Shown piece by piece: positions 18,201 through 30,222 of a stretch of DNA of 64,000 bases. The stretch is from Nannochloris sp. 'desiccata'. Taxonomy: Eukaryota > Chlorophyta > Trebouxiophyceae > Chlorellales > Chlorellaceae. A program made the translations under genes and the position numbers. The notes below the pieces were generated by a model, which was not told where the DNA came from, did no database searches, and saw nothing but the letters and a program-made list of their open reading frames with translations. Numbering within the stretch: the stretch's first letter is position 1; the number at the start of each line of letters is the position of its first letter. Location: NCBI GenBank assembly GCA_019044685.2, contig JAGTXX020000006.1:248001-312000 (forward strand), read 5' to 3'.

Positions 18201-21200
18201 AGAAAAGGAGGGTAAGAGTATAGATTCGATCAAGTGCCAATCAGCTCCAGCCAGTAATCGAATAATTTCAACCAACCCTTCTCCATTTTCCTCGACGGCT
18301 GTCCCCCCTGTTTCACCACTCGTATCGAGAAAATTCGTAGGATCTCGATTCAAGGGTACTGCTGCTCCTGCTCTTTCTAACAGTAGCTTTTGGACCCATT
18401 CTGGGATACCGATAGGCGAATCAGGTAAGAAAACAGAGCAGTGAAGGAGTAATAAACCAAGCTCTGCTGCCCATTGTTTCCCGGGATAGCGAGTCAGATC
18501 AATACGAGTACAAGGAGGAATATTCCCAGTATTGCTTTCTTGTTGACGGGTAGAGGAGATAGCAGAAGGGGCAATAAGGGCATTATCATCTTCAGTTTCA
18601 TCTAATAAAGTGAATACACCGCCAGCATTACCGCCAGCAGCAGCAGCAGATCCGCTCCTACCAGCTCGAGCTGTAGCTCCGCCACGACCACCGCCAGTCG
18701 GTGCTGCAGGTAAAAATGCAGTTACAAGGGGTGTCCAATCAAGATCATGAACAAGTCGGGCAGCTGCATAATCTGCACTCGGCAAATATGTTCTAATTTT
18801 AGCAAGTTCTACAGGAGACTCCAGATGGAAAGTCGCCTGTTGATTCCACGGTAATAATGCCCAAAACTGTTGAAACGCTGATGCGCATGCTGTGCTCGAT
18901 ATAGCCTTGTCCGCGTCAGCAATGAAAGAGCAGAGGTGCGTTTGGTAGAAAATCCAGAGCCATTCTAAGCCACATACTCCTGCAAGTTCAAATATTATGC
19001 CGAAGAGAGGCTGTGCAAGATCACTACTACTGCTGTCGGTGTTGCTGCTGCTGCTGCTGCTGCGTAGCGTTCGCAACACAGCATGTATTGCAGCTTGCAA
19101 TGCATTTTCTGCAAGGGTTCCTAACGGTGTATATGAAGCACTGATAGGCTGCAAAGTGATACTAGTCGGTACACTTCCACTCGCGTGTATAGAGATAGTC
19201 CAAGCGGATTTCTTCATGGTATAACTTTCTAATTTCACAGCGGTACTACCAATAGAAGTGTTCATGTTGGTACGGAGACTTTCCAATACAGGTACTGCTC
19301 GTAGTAAATCTCCTAGCAGTCCATACGGCAAATCAGGTGGATCAATCTTGCCACTGTATAAGCTTTGCGTCAACATAGAAAGAGCTTCTGCGAGCACGGG
19401 GGGTTCCAACATCTCCATCGGAACCTGGCTCAGCATGCTCAGCATGGTATCTCTGCGCCCTGTAGCAGGTGCGTTGAGAACCACGCCAAGACATGCAACG
19501 TAGTGAGATGCGGCATGGAGGTTTAAGATACCTTCGATTAAATCAGCGCCAGTAGGAGCTGAGCTTGGGTAGGCAAGGCACTCAGCGGCAAGATGTATAA
19601 CTTCCTCAATACTGACCTCTTTGCTCTGCGGAAGAAGGGGAAAAGAGAGGAACAAATACGGTTAGGTTCATATTAGGATACATGATGACGGATAATTTAG
19701 TAATTGAAATACTAAATTTCGTGTTTTGTTAGTTTAATTAATAAATATACTAACCTTATTTCTCAAGGACGCTGCTGCTGCTGCTGTTGCTGCTGCTGAG
19801 CTACTACTTCCCCCAGCGCCTGCACTAGACGTTGAACTAGCACCACGTAAAGGCACAGCCACAGGTTTCTCTGCTACAAGAACAGCAAACCTCTGTGCAT
19901 CAAAACTGGAAAGCATCGCCGACGGCTGACCAGTACCAATACCAACACCACCACCAGCAGCACTACTTGCCGTTCCGGTTTGAGAAAGTCTCACAATTAA
20001 TTGCAATGCAGTCATGAACTCTCTTAATTTCCCAGCATTCAGCAACGCATCAGGGTCTAAACACGCGTTCAATAGCCTCATACCTTCCTTTTCTCTTAAA
20101 ACTCCCCGCAACATAGGAACACTTCCACCGCCGCCATCACCGCCACCGCCGCTCATTGAAGCAGGACCTGAACTATTTAAACTAGCAGCAATCCGCGGAA
20201 TTAACCTTAATTTTGCATCAGTATCAAGCAAAATGTTATTCTCAGTAACCGCCCTTTCAAAAAGACCTATCATATATGGTATAGCTGTCGCCGGGGTCGA
20301 ACCATCTACTAAGGAATGTGCCATAACCGCGAGTAATTTTGACCTGATTGCCGATCTTTCTTGCACCGCTTCCCCCTTTTCAACAGCTTCCAAGAGCAAA
20401 TACTCAAAAATAAATAAATCCTTGGCTGCGAGAGACAATTCTTTGGCGGAGTTAATGCTCAATGCGACTTGACATGCTTGCTTTCTCAGCTCTCGACATT
20501 GAGCGCTGTGGTGAGCATCTCTGAAAAGCACAGCTCTGGGGATTCTATCGCCATCAGAAAAGGCTTCAGAAGCTTCTTGTAAGAAGTTTTCATCAATAGG
20601 ATTATACTGTTGACAGACTTTCTGTCGTAAAGCAGCGTGAAGATGCGATAATTCTTCACTTTGTCGCTGTTCTAGTTCCCACAAGTGCCGTTGTGCAGAG
20701 GCGAGTGGCTGAGGTATGTCACCTTCCTTGCCTTGATCAGGGGAAGGCTCTTCCCCCTCAGGCCGTGCTGCTGCCTTTTCACCTTGCCTGACCCAGTAGC
20801 GAAGTTCCTCTTGGGCAGCAGCGAAAGCAGCAGCTTGTTCCTCTTGTTGATGCAAAAGAAAGCTATCGCTACCAGCAGAAGATGACGACGGTAAGGGCTG
20901 TCGAGTGGGAGGCACCGCTGCTCCTGTTGCTCCTTCACCCAGTGACACCGAAGCTTCGAAATCAGTAAATAATGAATCTACAAGAGGAGCACGAAAAGAT
21001 GCCTTCCAGTCTTCTTCTAGCCAGGTAGAAGCTAGCACTGAAGTTGTTACTTCTTTGATCGCAGAGAAATTCCCGACGAATGGTAGTAGCAACCCTGCTT
21101 CTAGTGGTGCACCGCCTTCACGTTCAAGTACTTTGAGTAGAGATGTGAGTAGCTCAGCTAATTCTGGGCTCTTCGTTTCAAATTTCTGGCTTAGAGATCC

Positions 21201-23792
21201 AACATAAGTGGCCAGCTCTTGCTGATCGAGGAGAGGGGACAACCTAGCGTAATTATTTGAAATGCGATAAAACAGCTCATAGCATAATACAAGAGCAGGT
21301 ATAGAGGCAGTAGATTGTATGCTTTGGATAGCATCTTGAAGAACAAAGACTTCATTGGCTGCAGCTTCTGCTTCTTCAGGAGAAGAAGAAGACCATGATC
21401 CCCCCATTTCTCCTTTTAAGGCAGCTTCTAAAGCAGCTTCTGCATCGCTAATAGACCAGGATTCTATTCCTTGTTGAGGCAGTCTACTACCAAGAGACAC
21501 TGCATCAGCAATCCAGGCACCTAAAACACGCAGCCAAGCAGATAACTCATTAAACAATCCACTGGCGCCTCTGCCGGTGCCGACATCGCCGCTTAGGAGC
21601 TGAGCAATAAGTTGCATTGTTTGGGATACTGGTTGATCTCGAAGAGCATTGGCAAGATTAAGTAGAAGCCATCCAAGCTGTCTTTTCTCAGATACTAGGC
21701 TATAGGCCGTTCTAGTGAGCTTGGCGACCAGTGTCAAAACCGCTGGACTGGCTGAGACGCTGCTTAGACCATCTTGTTGAGCTAAGATACCGACAAAGAG
21801 ACCAATCCAAGCAGATAAAGAGGGGAAAAGGTCCTCATCAGTGTTGCACGCTTGCACAGCTTCGCTCAAAGCCTTCTCCACAACAGCAGCAGTAGGGGTG
21901 GCAGCCTCGGCAGAGCCAAGTGCAGCACCTAGCGTCAGACTAAGCGTGGGGTACAACGTACCAAGAAAATCTGGGGCAGATGCTGTAGTATTTACCACGT
22001 GAGATAGTATAGATACAGCTGCCGTGCTGTGCCTGCTTTGCGCCATCTGAGTCAGCGCATCGGGAACACGGGCGCCCTCCAGCAAAGTCACTACATCCTC
22101 TTTAATAGCGTCTCCTACTCGTCTTCTTTCTCTGTTAATAGGTCGCATCCATGTGGTACAGAGAGCAAGAGCAACAGTGGCTTGAACTTGGCGCCAGAAA
22201 AGCAACACTGCTGGTGGCTCTGATGGTGGTGCTTCAAGCAAACAGAGCATTCTCCCCTCGTCTTCTTTTTCTCCTCCTCCTTCCCCTGCTCTGGTACCTT
22301 GAAAGCATTCTATCGCAAGTGTCCATCCTATTTTACTAGATAATATTTCACTCAAAGCACCCACAGCAGCGGCAGCTTCTCCGGTACTTCTGTCCTCTCC
22401 CTCATGCAGCGCCTTCACGGCAGCGACAGCAGCCAGCAGCCATTTTAACCGTAGCTTACCAGGGCAATGAGCAGCAAGCCATTCCCAAGGTAAAGAAGAT
22501 ACAATATGAAGTATTAAATGCTGATTTACCGCTGACCGGGGTCGAAAAGAAAAGATCCAATCAGCTACTTGTGAAATAGTACCAGGTATCTCTTGGCTAC
22601 GACGCAAGGCAGCTGTAGAGAGTCCCTTTGACGCAGCAAGGAGTATATCTAAAAGAGATTCGGAAACTGCCGCAGCAAGAGAAAGATTAGTATGCTCACT
22701 AGCCTGCTTGGCTAGTTGTAATAGGATCTTCTGTACAGTGATGCATACCTCTGCAGCAGCAGCAGCGCCACCATCTCCTGAAGATTGCTCTATAGGCATT
22801 AGATCCACTAGAGCTCTTGGTACTAAATGAGCATCAGGACCAGCAGATAGTTGAGACATAATTGCTGGCGAAGCGATTTCAAGCTGAGCAAGGATACGGA
22901 AGATTGCTTCTGGTGCAAAACTTTTTCTTCTGCTGTCGGCCGTTGTTTTTTTCTCTTTTTCTTCCGCTAAAGAAAGCAGCACAGGCAAAATGTCCTGAAG
23001 CTGTGGTTGAAGGAATCCAATAGTCCATTCACTTGAGAGGCCATGATGGGCAATGACAGAAGCGAGAGACGCGAAAGCTTGGCTTGAAGGGCGGGATGAA
23101 TGACTCCAGCTGGGGCCGATTTCACTGTTGATGGCGACGGCAGCCAGGTATCCATGGCCCAGTTGAAAAGCAATCTGTTGTGCAAACTGAAGAGAATCCG
23201 CAAAGATTCCTTCTTCTACACTACTAGAAACCGAGTTTTCCAGCTGTTTTACGTCCCCATACAGCGTTAAAACAGAGTTCAAGGCTTCTAATAAGTTTTC
23301 TGGAATGTTACCCAAGAGGACTTTTTTGCTGGCATGTTGTAGACGCTGCTCAGCAATCTTGCCTTCGAGAGCTGCTGCTGCCACACCGCCTGCTACCAGA
23401 TCTTCCCAGTTAGACAGAGTATCCCCAAAGGCATGTTCTGCATCGTCTACGAATACTGGGTCTTCAATTATAAGGGTTTTAGTTCGCATAAACCTTCCTT
23501 TAATCTGAAAAAAAAAATTGCAAGCGGGGAAGGGGCGAGGGTGATCTATTTTCTTTTCTTTTAAATAAGTTTATAAAAATTGAGAGTTCAAATATCCTAT
23601 ACACAGTATACAATGGATGAGAGGAAAATTGCAGTATCTACACTTCACAATTACCTGCACAGATCTTTCTCTCAAGTCCCAACATTTTGCAGCGGACGCT
23701 TCCACATCTCGCTCTAATGGGCCATTCAAAGCTAGAGCAGCGTTTTTGAACGCAGCACACGCGCTGGATAGTAGGAAAGATGCATTATTCAT
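15240..23792 (-). CDS. Giant Ala/Ser-rich, mostly helical protein of unknown function (about 2757 aa, three exons)
   Basis: Two very long frames and one short one join into a single gene. Exons are 23655-23792, 19755-23504 and 15240-19625. Intron 1 has donor GTAATT and acceptor TTTTCAG; intron 2 has donor GTTAGT and acceptor CCGCAG. All junctions are phase 0, and the exons give 46 + 1250 + 1461 residues. The sequence is dominated by amphipathic Leu/Ala helices, as in HEAT or other alpha-solenoid proteins. Low-complexity Gly, Ser and Ala runs interrupt it, and a segment near residue 1055-1080 is strongly charged (ELEQRQSEELSHLHAALRQK). No catalytic motif, signal peptide or membrane helix was seen. 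Size and composition would fit large scaffolds such as EPG5 or RST1/FOCAD, but I could not establish homology. The start shares a 300-base divergent promoter with the lipase gene. Confidence 0.8.
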
Positions 23793-24092
23793 TAGATGTA
23801 GTCTCTATGCTAAGCTGGCGAGGATCAAGGGGTCAACGCGGTGTAAATATTATGATCAATTTCTCTACAGGCATGTTTTAGTGATCAAGTTTAGGAGCCA
23901 AGTGATATACCCTTGGACAACATTTACTGGAATTTTTAATTTATCAAATGACTGAAGAATGTTGAGGATGGGTTTTATTCTCTGTTGCGAGCTCAACAAA
24001 CGCCCAAAATAAAATCTTCCGAAGTTCAACTTGAAGTGGGCACATACAAACTTGCGCTTAAAATTGAGTGAATCCTGCTAAACCGCACGACA
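23793..24092. promoter_or_regulatory. Divergent promoter region between the giant gene and the lipase gene
   Basis: Exactly 300 bases separate the two divergent ATG codons. Both 5' UTRs and promoters must fit here. No motif was convincing by eye. Confidence 0.4.
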
Positions 24093-26912
24093 ATGCAATT
24101 CCAAGAGAGACTAAGAGCTCGGATGAATTTCTCCCCAGCGGGAGGGGGAAACCCTGAAGCCGACCTAAATGAGGATCAAATTGAAAACGACATTTTAAGT
24201 AAAGCAGATGTTCTTGCTAAAATATCGGCCCTGCCCTCAGGTCCCGCATATGGCGATCAGAATTTCGGTGGCGATCCCGAGAAAGGAAGCACACGAGGAT
24301 CTTACGATGCAAACTCTGTCGTTCTCACATTGGAATTTCTTTCCGACAGCGGCACTAAATTTTTGGTTTTTCTACTTCGAATAAGCATGCTTCTGTCTCT
24401 AATCCTGCTCTTTTTACAGCTATGGTGGAAACTTGCTAATGATGTGGATACTCTTGCCTACAACGATACGATGCTAGTCATTAATCTAGTGGTAGCCATT
24501 GCGTCGGTGTTGCTGTTGCTCCTTGCTGGTGGGTTTTACCTCTTTGGTATTTACAAGGTCAGAAAGGAAAATAAAAGGTGGAATGCACGAAGGAGGCGAT
24601 ACTGTATACTAGGAGGATTGAATCTATTATTTCAGTTCATTAGCTCGGTAAGTCTAAGTATTTTTATGAGCTAAATGATGATTAAGACAAGACCACCGCC
24701 TTGTGTTGGTTTCTTCTCTTTGTTTTATCGACTGTTTTTTCCTCTTCAAATATTTTCCCTTGACAAAACACTTATATTACTTCAAAAAAATCTGCAGGGA
24801 TTCTTTTTAATTTCCAATGCGTACGGTCTAGCTCAGCCCTGTTCTTGGTTCCTGTTAAATATTCAAGTTTTAAGCTTTTTCCGTTGGACGGCCTTCACGG
24901 CTCTATTAGCAATGCAAATTCTACAAGCTCTCACACTGCTCCCCATCGACTCCCTTCCCTGGTACAAAGGTAACGTACACGTAGGCCTTGATCTCCCATC
25001 AAAAGTGTATGCCTACGTCTTTTTTGCCTTTTTTGCACCGCTAGAAATACTTCAATTTGTACGATTTGGCGTCGCCTCAAGTTGGTTTGATTCCGCCTAC
25101 CTCTGTCAAACATTCTATAGCACGTCGTGTGAGGTTATAGACTTCTCTGCAGAGTGTAAAGAGAAGAAGTACCCCTGCTATTACAGTAAAGGTGCAAGGA
25201 TATTGGCCACTGTATCAGCCGTACTATTTGCATTTACATTTCTAGTGTATTTTGCGATGATTTTATTTAGCAGAAGGCAGCTTAGAAAGCTACCGTATCA
25301 AGAGCATCGTATTAGTATCATAGAACTAGGATTTCAGTTAGAAACACGTCTAATCGCGGCGATCCTCTACGTTTTTAGTCTAGTTGTATTTTCCCTCGTC
25401 CGTCCGAGCACATGCGGCTCCCTTATTCTCAACTCTATGGGTGATGCGCCGATGCAGATTGTCTACGCCGTCGTCATTCTCTTTCAAGCCGTCTTAGCCA
25501 CGCCTGCCGTCCAATTCAAAGCGTCAAAAATCAAACTCCACGCCTGGCTGCAAGACTTTGCTTGGCTGGAAAGTGATGTGGCACCAAAATTGGCAGCACG
25601 ACCATTTCATGGGGAACCGTGTTTCTGTTTTGAAACGAGTCTTAAAATGTTTTATTATTGCAATTTGATATACGATTTAGACGAGGTCCCGGATTCTCCG
25701 TACACCCTTGATGTCGCTTTAGGGCTGTACGATTTAACCCATCACCGTATATTATTCCATCAGAAGCAAGATGCAAAGTGTTTTGCTGCATGGAACCCTG
25801 AAACACGGACGATTGTTTTCAGCTTTCGAGGCACTGCCTCGATGGCCAATGTACTTGCAGATATCAAAGTATGGCGCCGACCACACCCACCTACACGGGG
25901 GCAGTACTACTTAAACAATCAACCAATGGTGCATGTTGGGTTTTTAGAAACATGGGAAGATTCAGGAATGAAAAATGAAGTTTTGGCGTTATTACACGAT
26001 GTTATGAATGGTGGCAATGGGGTTGAAAATATTGGTGACAGCAATGATGGTGATGGCACGAAAGGCGCATCAGCTGCTGCTTCAGGCTCAGCTGATCCAC
26101 CTCCTTCTCAAGCTCCATGGCGAGTATTAGTCACAGGGCATAGCTTAGGTGGGGCCCTCGCTCACTTGTGTTCTCACGACATTTGCTCCACTTTCGGTGA
26201 TCGAGCCCGTCTTACCTGCACCACATTTGGTGCCCCACGACCTGGCAACCATGCCTTTGCCAGTAGTTTTAGAGAGACAGTCCACGATGCATGGGATATA
26301 TTCCACCCTAATGATGCTGTAGCACGTGCTGGAAAGTTCATCTTACTGTATAAACGAGCGGCACATACGGTCATCATCTCGCCTGCAGGGGAACTGGTCG
26401 TACGCCCAACACAAGCAGAAGCATCTGTACGGCGTGGCTTTTCCCGTCTAGCAGACCATCTATTGACAACATATGCACATTCGTTAGGGGCTATTTTAAA
26501 GGCCGCGATGCACCATGATGGGCAGGTATATTTGCGTAATGAAGCAAGGCCAGTTTTAGAAATTGACCCCAGCAAGGGAGAGACCACAAGAGTAACATCA
26601 ACTCAAGAAGCCTTGAAAGAATTATTTGCTAGGGACTATGTTCAAAAATTTATGACCTTTGAACGAGCGATAAGGCAAGATTCTTTACTGCGAATGGCGG
26701 GGGCTCCTTCATCTGTAAACGAGAGAGCGAGACTTCAGTTGCTACAGGAGGAGGAGGACGTGACAGCTGCGGCAGTGAATAATGATCGCCGTCTTAATTG
26801 CGGTAATTGCCTGAATGCAGGGATCGTTCTGAGCTGGCTGCCTAGTTTAGAAAATCTAAAAGGTGTGTTTGGAAGGAGGAAGAGCGACATGGAGCTTCAT
26901 GTGCAAGATTAA
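24093..26912 (+). CDS. Multi-pass membrane class 3 (Rml/DAG-type) lipase
   Basis: Exon 1 is 24093-24647 and exon 2 is 24798-26912. The 150-nt intron begins GTAAGT, ends CTGCAG, and keeps phase 0 (FQFISS then GFFLISNAYG). The product is 889 residues. The N-terminal half has about seven hydrophobic segments, from SMLLSLILLFLQLWW to IVYAVVILFQAVLA. The C-terminal half is an alpha/beta-hydrolase of the class 3 lipase family: IVFSFRGTASMANVLADIKV, the nucleophile elbow VTGHSLGGALAHL, catalytic Asp in FHPNDAVA, and His in the region HTVIISPAGEL to ADHLLTTYAHSL. Membrane-anchored members of this family, such as diacylglycerol lipases, hydrolyse membrane or storage glycerolipids. Substrate cannot be assigned. 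An acidic Gly/Asn/Ala insertion (GNGVENIGDSNDGDGT) precedes the nucleophile elbow. Confidence 0.88.
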
Positions 26913-27142
26913 AGTAATATTTGTAAATGGTCTTTATTGAATGATATCATCGGCCTGTTTATTTATTTATTTTATTTATGAATAGGAGGAAAGATAGGTA
27001 AAGAAGGTGGATACATTACAGTGCGCAGATTGTCATATTCGTCAGTCAGAAAAAAGATAGAAAGCTCGTTCGCTATAATAAAAAGGGTTAGGGGAGAAAG
27101 CAAAAGAAAAAGGGGGGAGGCGGTAACGTGAAAATTTAAAAT

Positions 27143-27901
27143 TTATGCTTTGGCTTGTTTCAGAGTCTTGAGCGCTTTTATAGGAAGATTTCCCAATTCA
27201 ATCTTCGGTAACGAGTATGCTTTATCCATATCATAGCTACACCCTACTTTTTGCGGTGGTCCAGGTGTAAAATAACGCATCGTTGGATCTTTAGATCGTT
27301 TTTGACGCCACCATGCAGCGAGTAAAACCATTAATAAAAGTACATGCACTACGACTAACGCCCAAATTAATCCCCCTACAAGGCTATGCCCTTCAGCATT
27401 TAGTGTTGCAGGACGTTCATGTAACTCGTGTCGATGGGATAATTGACCGGCATTGCCACCACTTTTTGTTGTCACTCCTCCTTGGAGAAGATTAAGCCCA
27501 TTATCTACACCATTCCCCCCGCCCCCGTCTATTCCATTGAAGCTCGTAGTCGCTGCAGTGATGTCATGCATTTGTTCAGATCCATCATCATTATGGTCAT
27601 ACTCTATTTCTAATGTATTGCTACTTTCTACCCCGCTGTCATTATTCATACCGATAATGCCATCACCACTCAGAGGATCCCTAAGAAGGGGGTCGTCAAA
27701 CGGGCCGGTGTCGTGACCGTTTTCTCGTGTTGCTAATTCTTCTATAGCTCCATTAAAGTAATCACCGGCATCGTCTTCATCTTGTTCGTCTAAATATTTC
27801 ATACTACCACTAGCAGAGGCTGTTTCTAAGCCTTGATCGTCGTTTTCAAATAGGCCGTCCTCTTCAAAACGGTCTTGGGAGTCTCGATGTAGGTCACCCA
27901 T
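27143..27901 (-). CDS. Single-pass membrane protein with long acidic N-terminal region, function unknown
   Basis: The frame encodes 252 residues. The first 170 are very rich in Asp, Glu, Gly and Asn (for example EQDEDDAGDY and EIEYDHNDDGSEQ), with no cysteine framework. One strong membrane helix follows (GLIWALVVVHVLLLMVLLAAWW), then a basic stop-transfer RQKRSK and a 45-residue tail ending LKTLKQAKA. No signal peptide is seen. By the positive-inside rule the acidic part is probably lumenal or extracellular. The gene faces the lipase gene tail to tail and starts only 98 bases from the ZSWIM7 stop. I do not recognise a family; a good single frame and Met context suggest it is real. Confidence 0.6.
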   Translation of the reverse strand: MGDLHRDSQDRFEEDGLFENDDQGLETASASGSMKYLDEQDEDDAGDYFNGAIEELATRENGHDTGPFDDPLLRDPLSGDGIIGMNNDSGVESSNTLEIEYDHNDDGSEQMHDITAATTSFNGIDGGGGNGVDNGLNLLQGGVTTKSGGNAGQLSHRHELHERPATLNAEGHSLVGGLIWALVVVHVLLLMVLLAAWWRQKRSKDPTMRYFTPGPPQKVGCSYDMDKAYSLPKIELGNLPIKALKTLKQAKA

Positions 27902-27999
27902 CTTTTATTTTGTGTTGATATATTAATTGTTCTAATAAATATTTGGCTGTTAATCACGTATATGGTAGACGATTTGTGTGACGAGTTGTATGTTAGAGT

Positions 28000-28826
28000 T
28001 TAACCTTGAAGAAGATCTGCTAACGTCAAGTCTTCAACAACAGACGTTCTACAGGCACCGAGACTTTCGGCCAAGAGAACCGCCAACTGATGTTTGCACT
28101 GCATCGTAGGAATGAAATTAGGAAGCAGAATTAGCGTATTTTATATCGAGACCAATATTTCTATACTTTTAGACACGTTTATATATGCAGAAAGAGCAAT
28201 ATAACTAAGATTTGAAGGAAAATAGGTAAATTCAATGGATGAAAACTTACGTAAACGGCTTCACCCTTGGTGGCGACGTCAAAGAAAAATGAGTGGCAAG
28301 AGCAATAATGGCGTGGAAACACTGTATAGTTGCCTTTATTCTTGTTCCCCTGAACTTGGTACACTTTACGCTGGGATTCACGGCCTATGAAGGCAAACAC
28401 ACCACCTTGATCAACAATCTGCGTCGCCTTGTCAAAATGGCCGCCAAAGAGCAAGTCCAAGCTACAGGTAAATGAAGGGGGAAAATGATAAAAAAGGCTG
28501 AATTCGGTACCAAAAAATCAACGGCGCTGTTGGTAGCTAAAATACCTTGCTAGTTGGTCGTCAGTGACTGCAAGAAGAGTGAAACAATTAGCTGGATTGC
28601 AATGGCGGGGAACAGAAACTAGAAGCGAAAGCGTGCAATTCTCACCTCTATTTGTAGCCTGTATTTCCTGAAATATCTTTTCCGCGACGCTGCAAGGGGA
28701 ACAAAGGGTGCGAGCTTGGGGAGGTTACTTTGAAGCACTAGTTTGAATTCTTTTTTAGGGAACGATCTGAACGTAAATTCAGACACACCTGCTCAAGCTT
28801 GGGAGAGCCGTTGTTGTTTCCGGCAT
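28000..28826 (-). CDS. ZSWIM7: SWIM zinc-finger protein ZSWIM7/SWS1 (Shu complex, homologous recombination)
   Basis: Five small exons were joined by splice signals: 28789-28826, 28646-28689, 28546-28567 (22 nt), 28251-28461 and 28000-28098. They total 414 nt and give 137 residues. The protein begins MPETTTALPSLS. It carries DDQLASLDLLFGGHFDKA, where human ZSWIM7 has a closely similar LLSLKFLFG segment. The SWIM motif is YCSCHSFFF followed by CKH at the start of the last exon, that is CxC...CxH complete. Human SWS1 works with SWSAP1 and RAD51 paralogues to promote RAD51 filaments. Every junction keeps frame, and the SWIM ligand pair CKH is supplied only by the spliced last exon, which supports the model. 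It shares a 237-base divergent promoter with the APC10 gene. Confidence 0.9.
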
Positions 28827-29063
28827 ATTATATGTTCTGCCAGCTGCACTTCGGGAAGAAGCTTATCTCGAGATGAGGGAAAGGCAAAACAAATTCTCAA
28901 AATCCCAACTGGAAAATGAGAAAATAGAGTGTTTATACGTCATTTTAGATAAAATTTTTATTGCATCGGCATAAATAATACCTATCATTAACTGATCAGG
29001 GTCCAAATCTCGGTATGCCTCCTGCTTGCATCTTGATCGTTTAGAACTGAAATCCCCTTGGCA
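28827..29063. promoter_or_regulatory. Bidirectional promoter region, ZSWIM7 / ANAPC10
   Basis: Only 237 bases separate the two divergent predicted start codons. No specific motif was identified. Confidence 0.4.
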
Positions 29064-30119
29064 ATGCGGGGTAAGTCTTTCAAAAATGCTTTTAGGAGCG
29101 GAGAAATATCCGTTATACATGAAATAGCTTAGAAACGTGTTATCAACTATGTCGCTTATCGTAGATAGGGTATTTTCTTGCTCATGTGTTCCATATATAA
29201 TAAGTTCCCGCCACCGTCATTGTCACCCTCTCTCCTTGTCCTCGTTACAGTCTCTCCAATTCTCCAGCCAGACAAATCTACTCGCGAAATCAGTCAGTTT
29301 GCTGTATGGAGAGTTAGCAGCTCAAAACCAGGAAACGGTACGGTTTTTCTTCAACTTCTCTTCACTAAGCCATTTGCATTCTTCGCCACCGCTTCCACAA
29401 CCCAACCGGTCTCACTTCTATATTTCTCTCTCTCCCTCTCTCTTTATTCGTATTACAAAGCAGGCGTTCGTATGCTTCGAGATGGCCGTGAAGATACCTA
29501 TTGGCAATCTGACGGTGCTCAACCACACATAGTAACCCTGGAATTTCAGAAATTAGTCACCTTGTCTGGTCTCGCACTCTATATAGACTACAAATTAGAC
29601 GAGTCTTATACACCGCAGAAGATATCAATCAGAGCGGGCACTCGTATAAATGATATGAAGGAAGTCAAGTCTGTAGAATTAATAGAACCTCACGGATGGG
29701 TGTTAATACCACTCACCCATCATGATACAGGCCTGTAAGTAAATATTACAAATATACCCGTCTGTGTATCTCATTATGAATTATATACTATTTTACAGTA
29801 CGTTGTGTATTCTGACACCACACGGCTGCCTGTCTTCGTTCTGATAATCTACCTACCTATCTCTCTCTCTTAAAAACCCTGCCTTATTACTAAATAAATT
29901 AAATTCTAAGTACCTCCTCATTTCTCTTTCCTCCCTTTTAGACCACATATTAAAGCGTTTGTTCTTGAAGTTGTCGTCGTCTCCAACCATCAAAATGGCC
30001 GTGACACACATGTGCGGCAACTACGAGTATTTGGGCCTAGAACAGATCCACTAAAGGCACTTGGGTTTGAAGTGACGTTCACATCTCCAGAATTCAATAG
30101 AGTAGCATTTGTAAGATAA
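29064..30119 (+). CDS. ANAPC10: Anaphase-promoting complex subunit 10 (APC10/DOC1)
   Basis: Exons are 29064-29070 (only 7 nt: ATG, one codon and a phase-1 base), 29251-29337, 29464-29734 and 29942-30119. The spliced product is 180 residues, close to the usual 185. The DOC domain is clear: REISQFAVWRVSSSKPGNG, then LRDGREDTYWQSDGAQPH, YIDYKLDESYTPQKISIR and NHQNGRDTHVRQLRVFGP. APC10 is the APC/C subunit that, with the coactivator, binds D-box degrons and makes substrate ubiquitination processive. Exons 2-4 are secure. The 7-nt first exon is the least certain part, chosen because it has an ATG next to a strong GTAAGT donor and the phase fits. The human C-terminal Ile-Arg tail, which docks on CDC27, is replaced by FVR. 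Confidence 0.88.
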
Positions 30120-30222
30120 AATACAGGATACCCTCCCTTAGTGTAAAATCAACTACTGTCTAGGTATCATATAGACAAGTACAGTGCTAAGGAGAAGAAA
30201 GTAAAGAAAAATGCATTGCTTT

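Noticed and set aside
28293..28475. Plus-strand 60-codon frame with a signal-peptide-like start
   Set aside because: It overlaps exon 4 of ZSWIM7 on the opposite strand, where homology is strong. No continuation was found.
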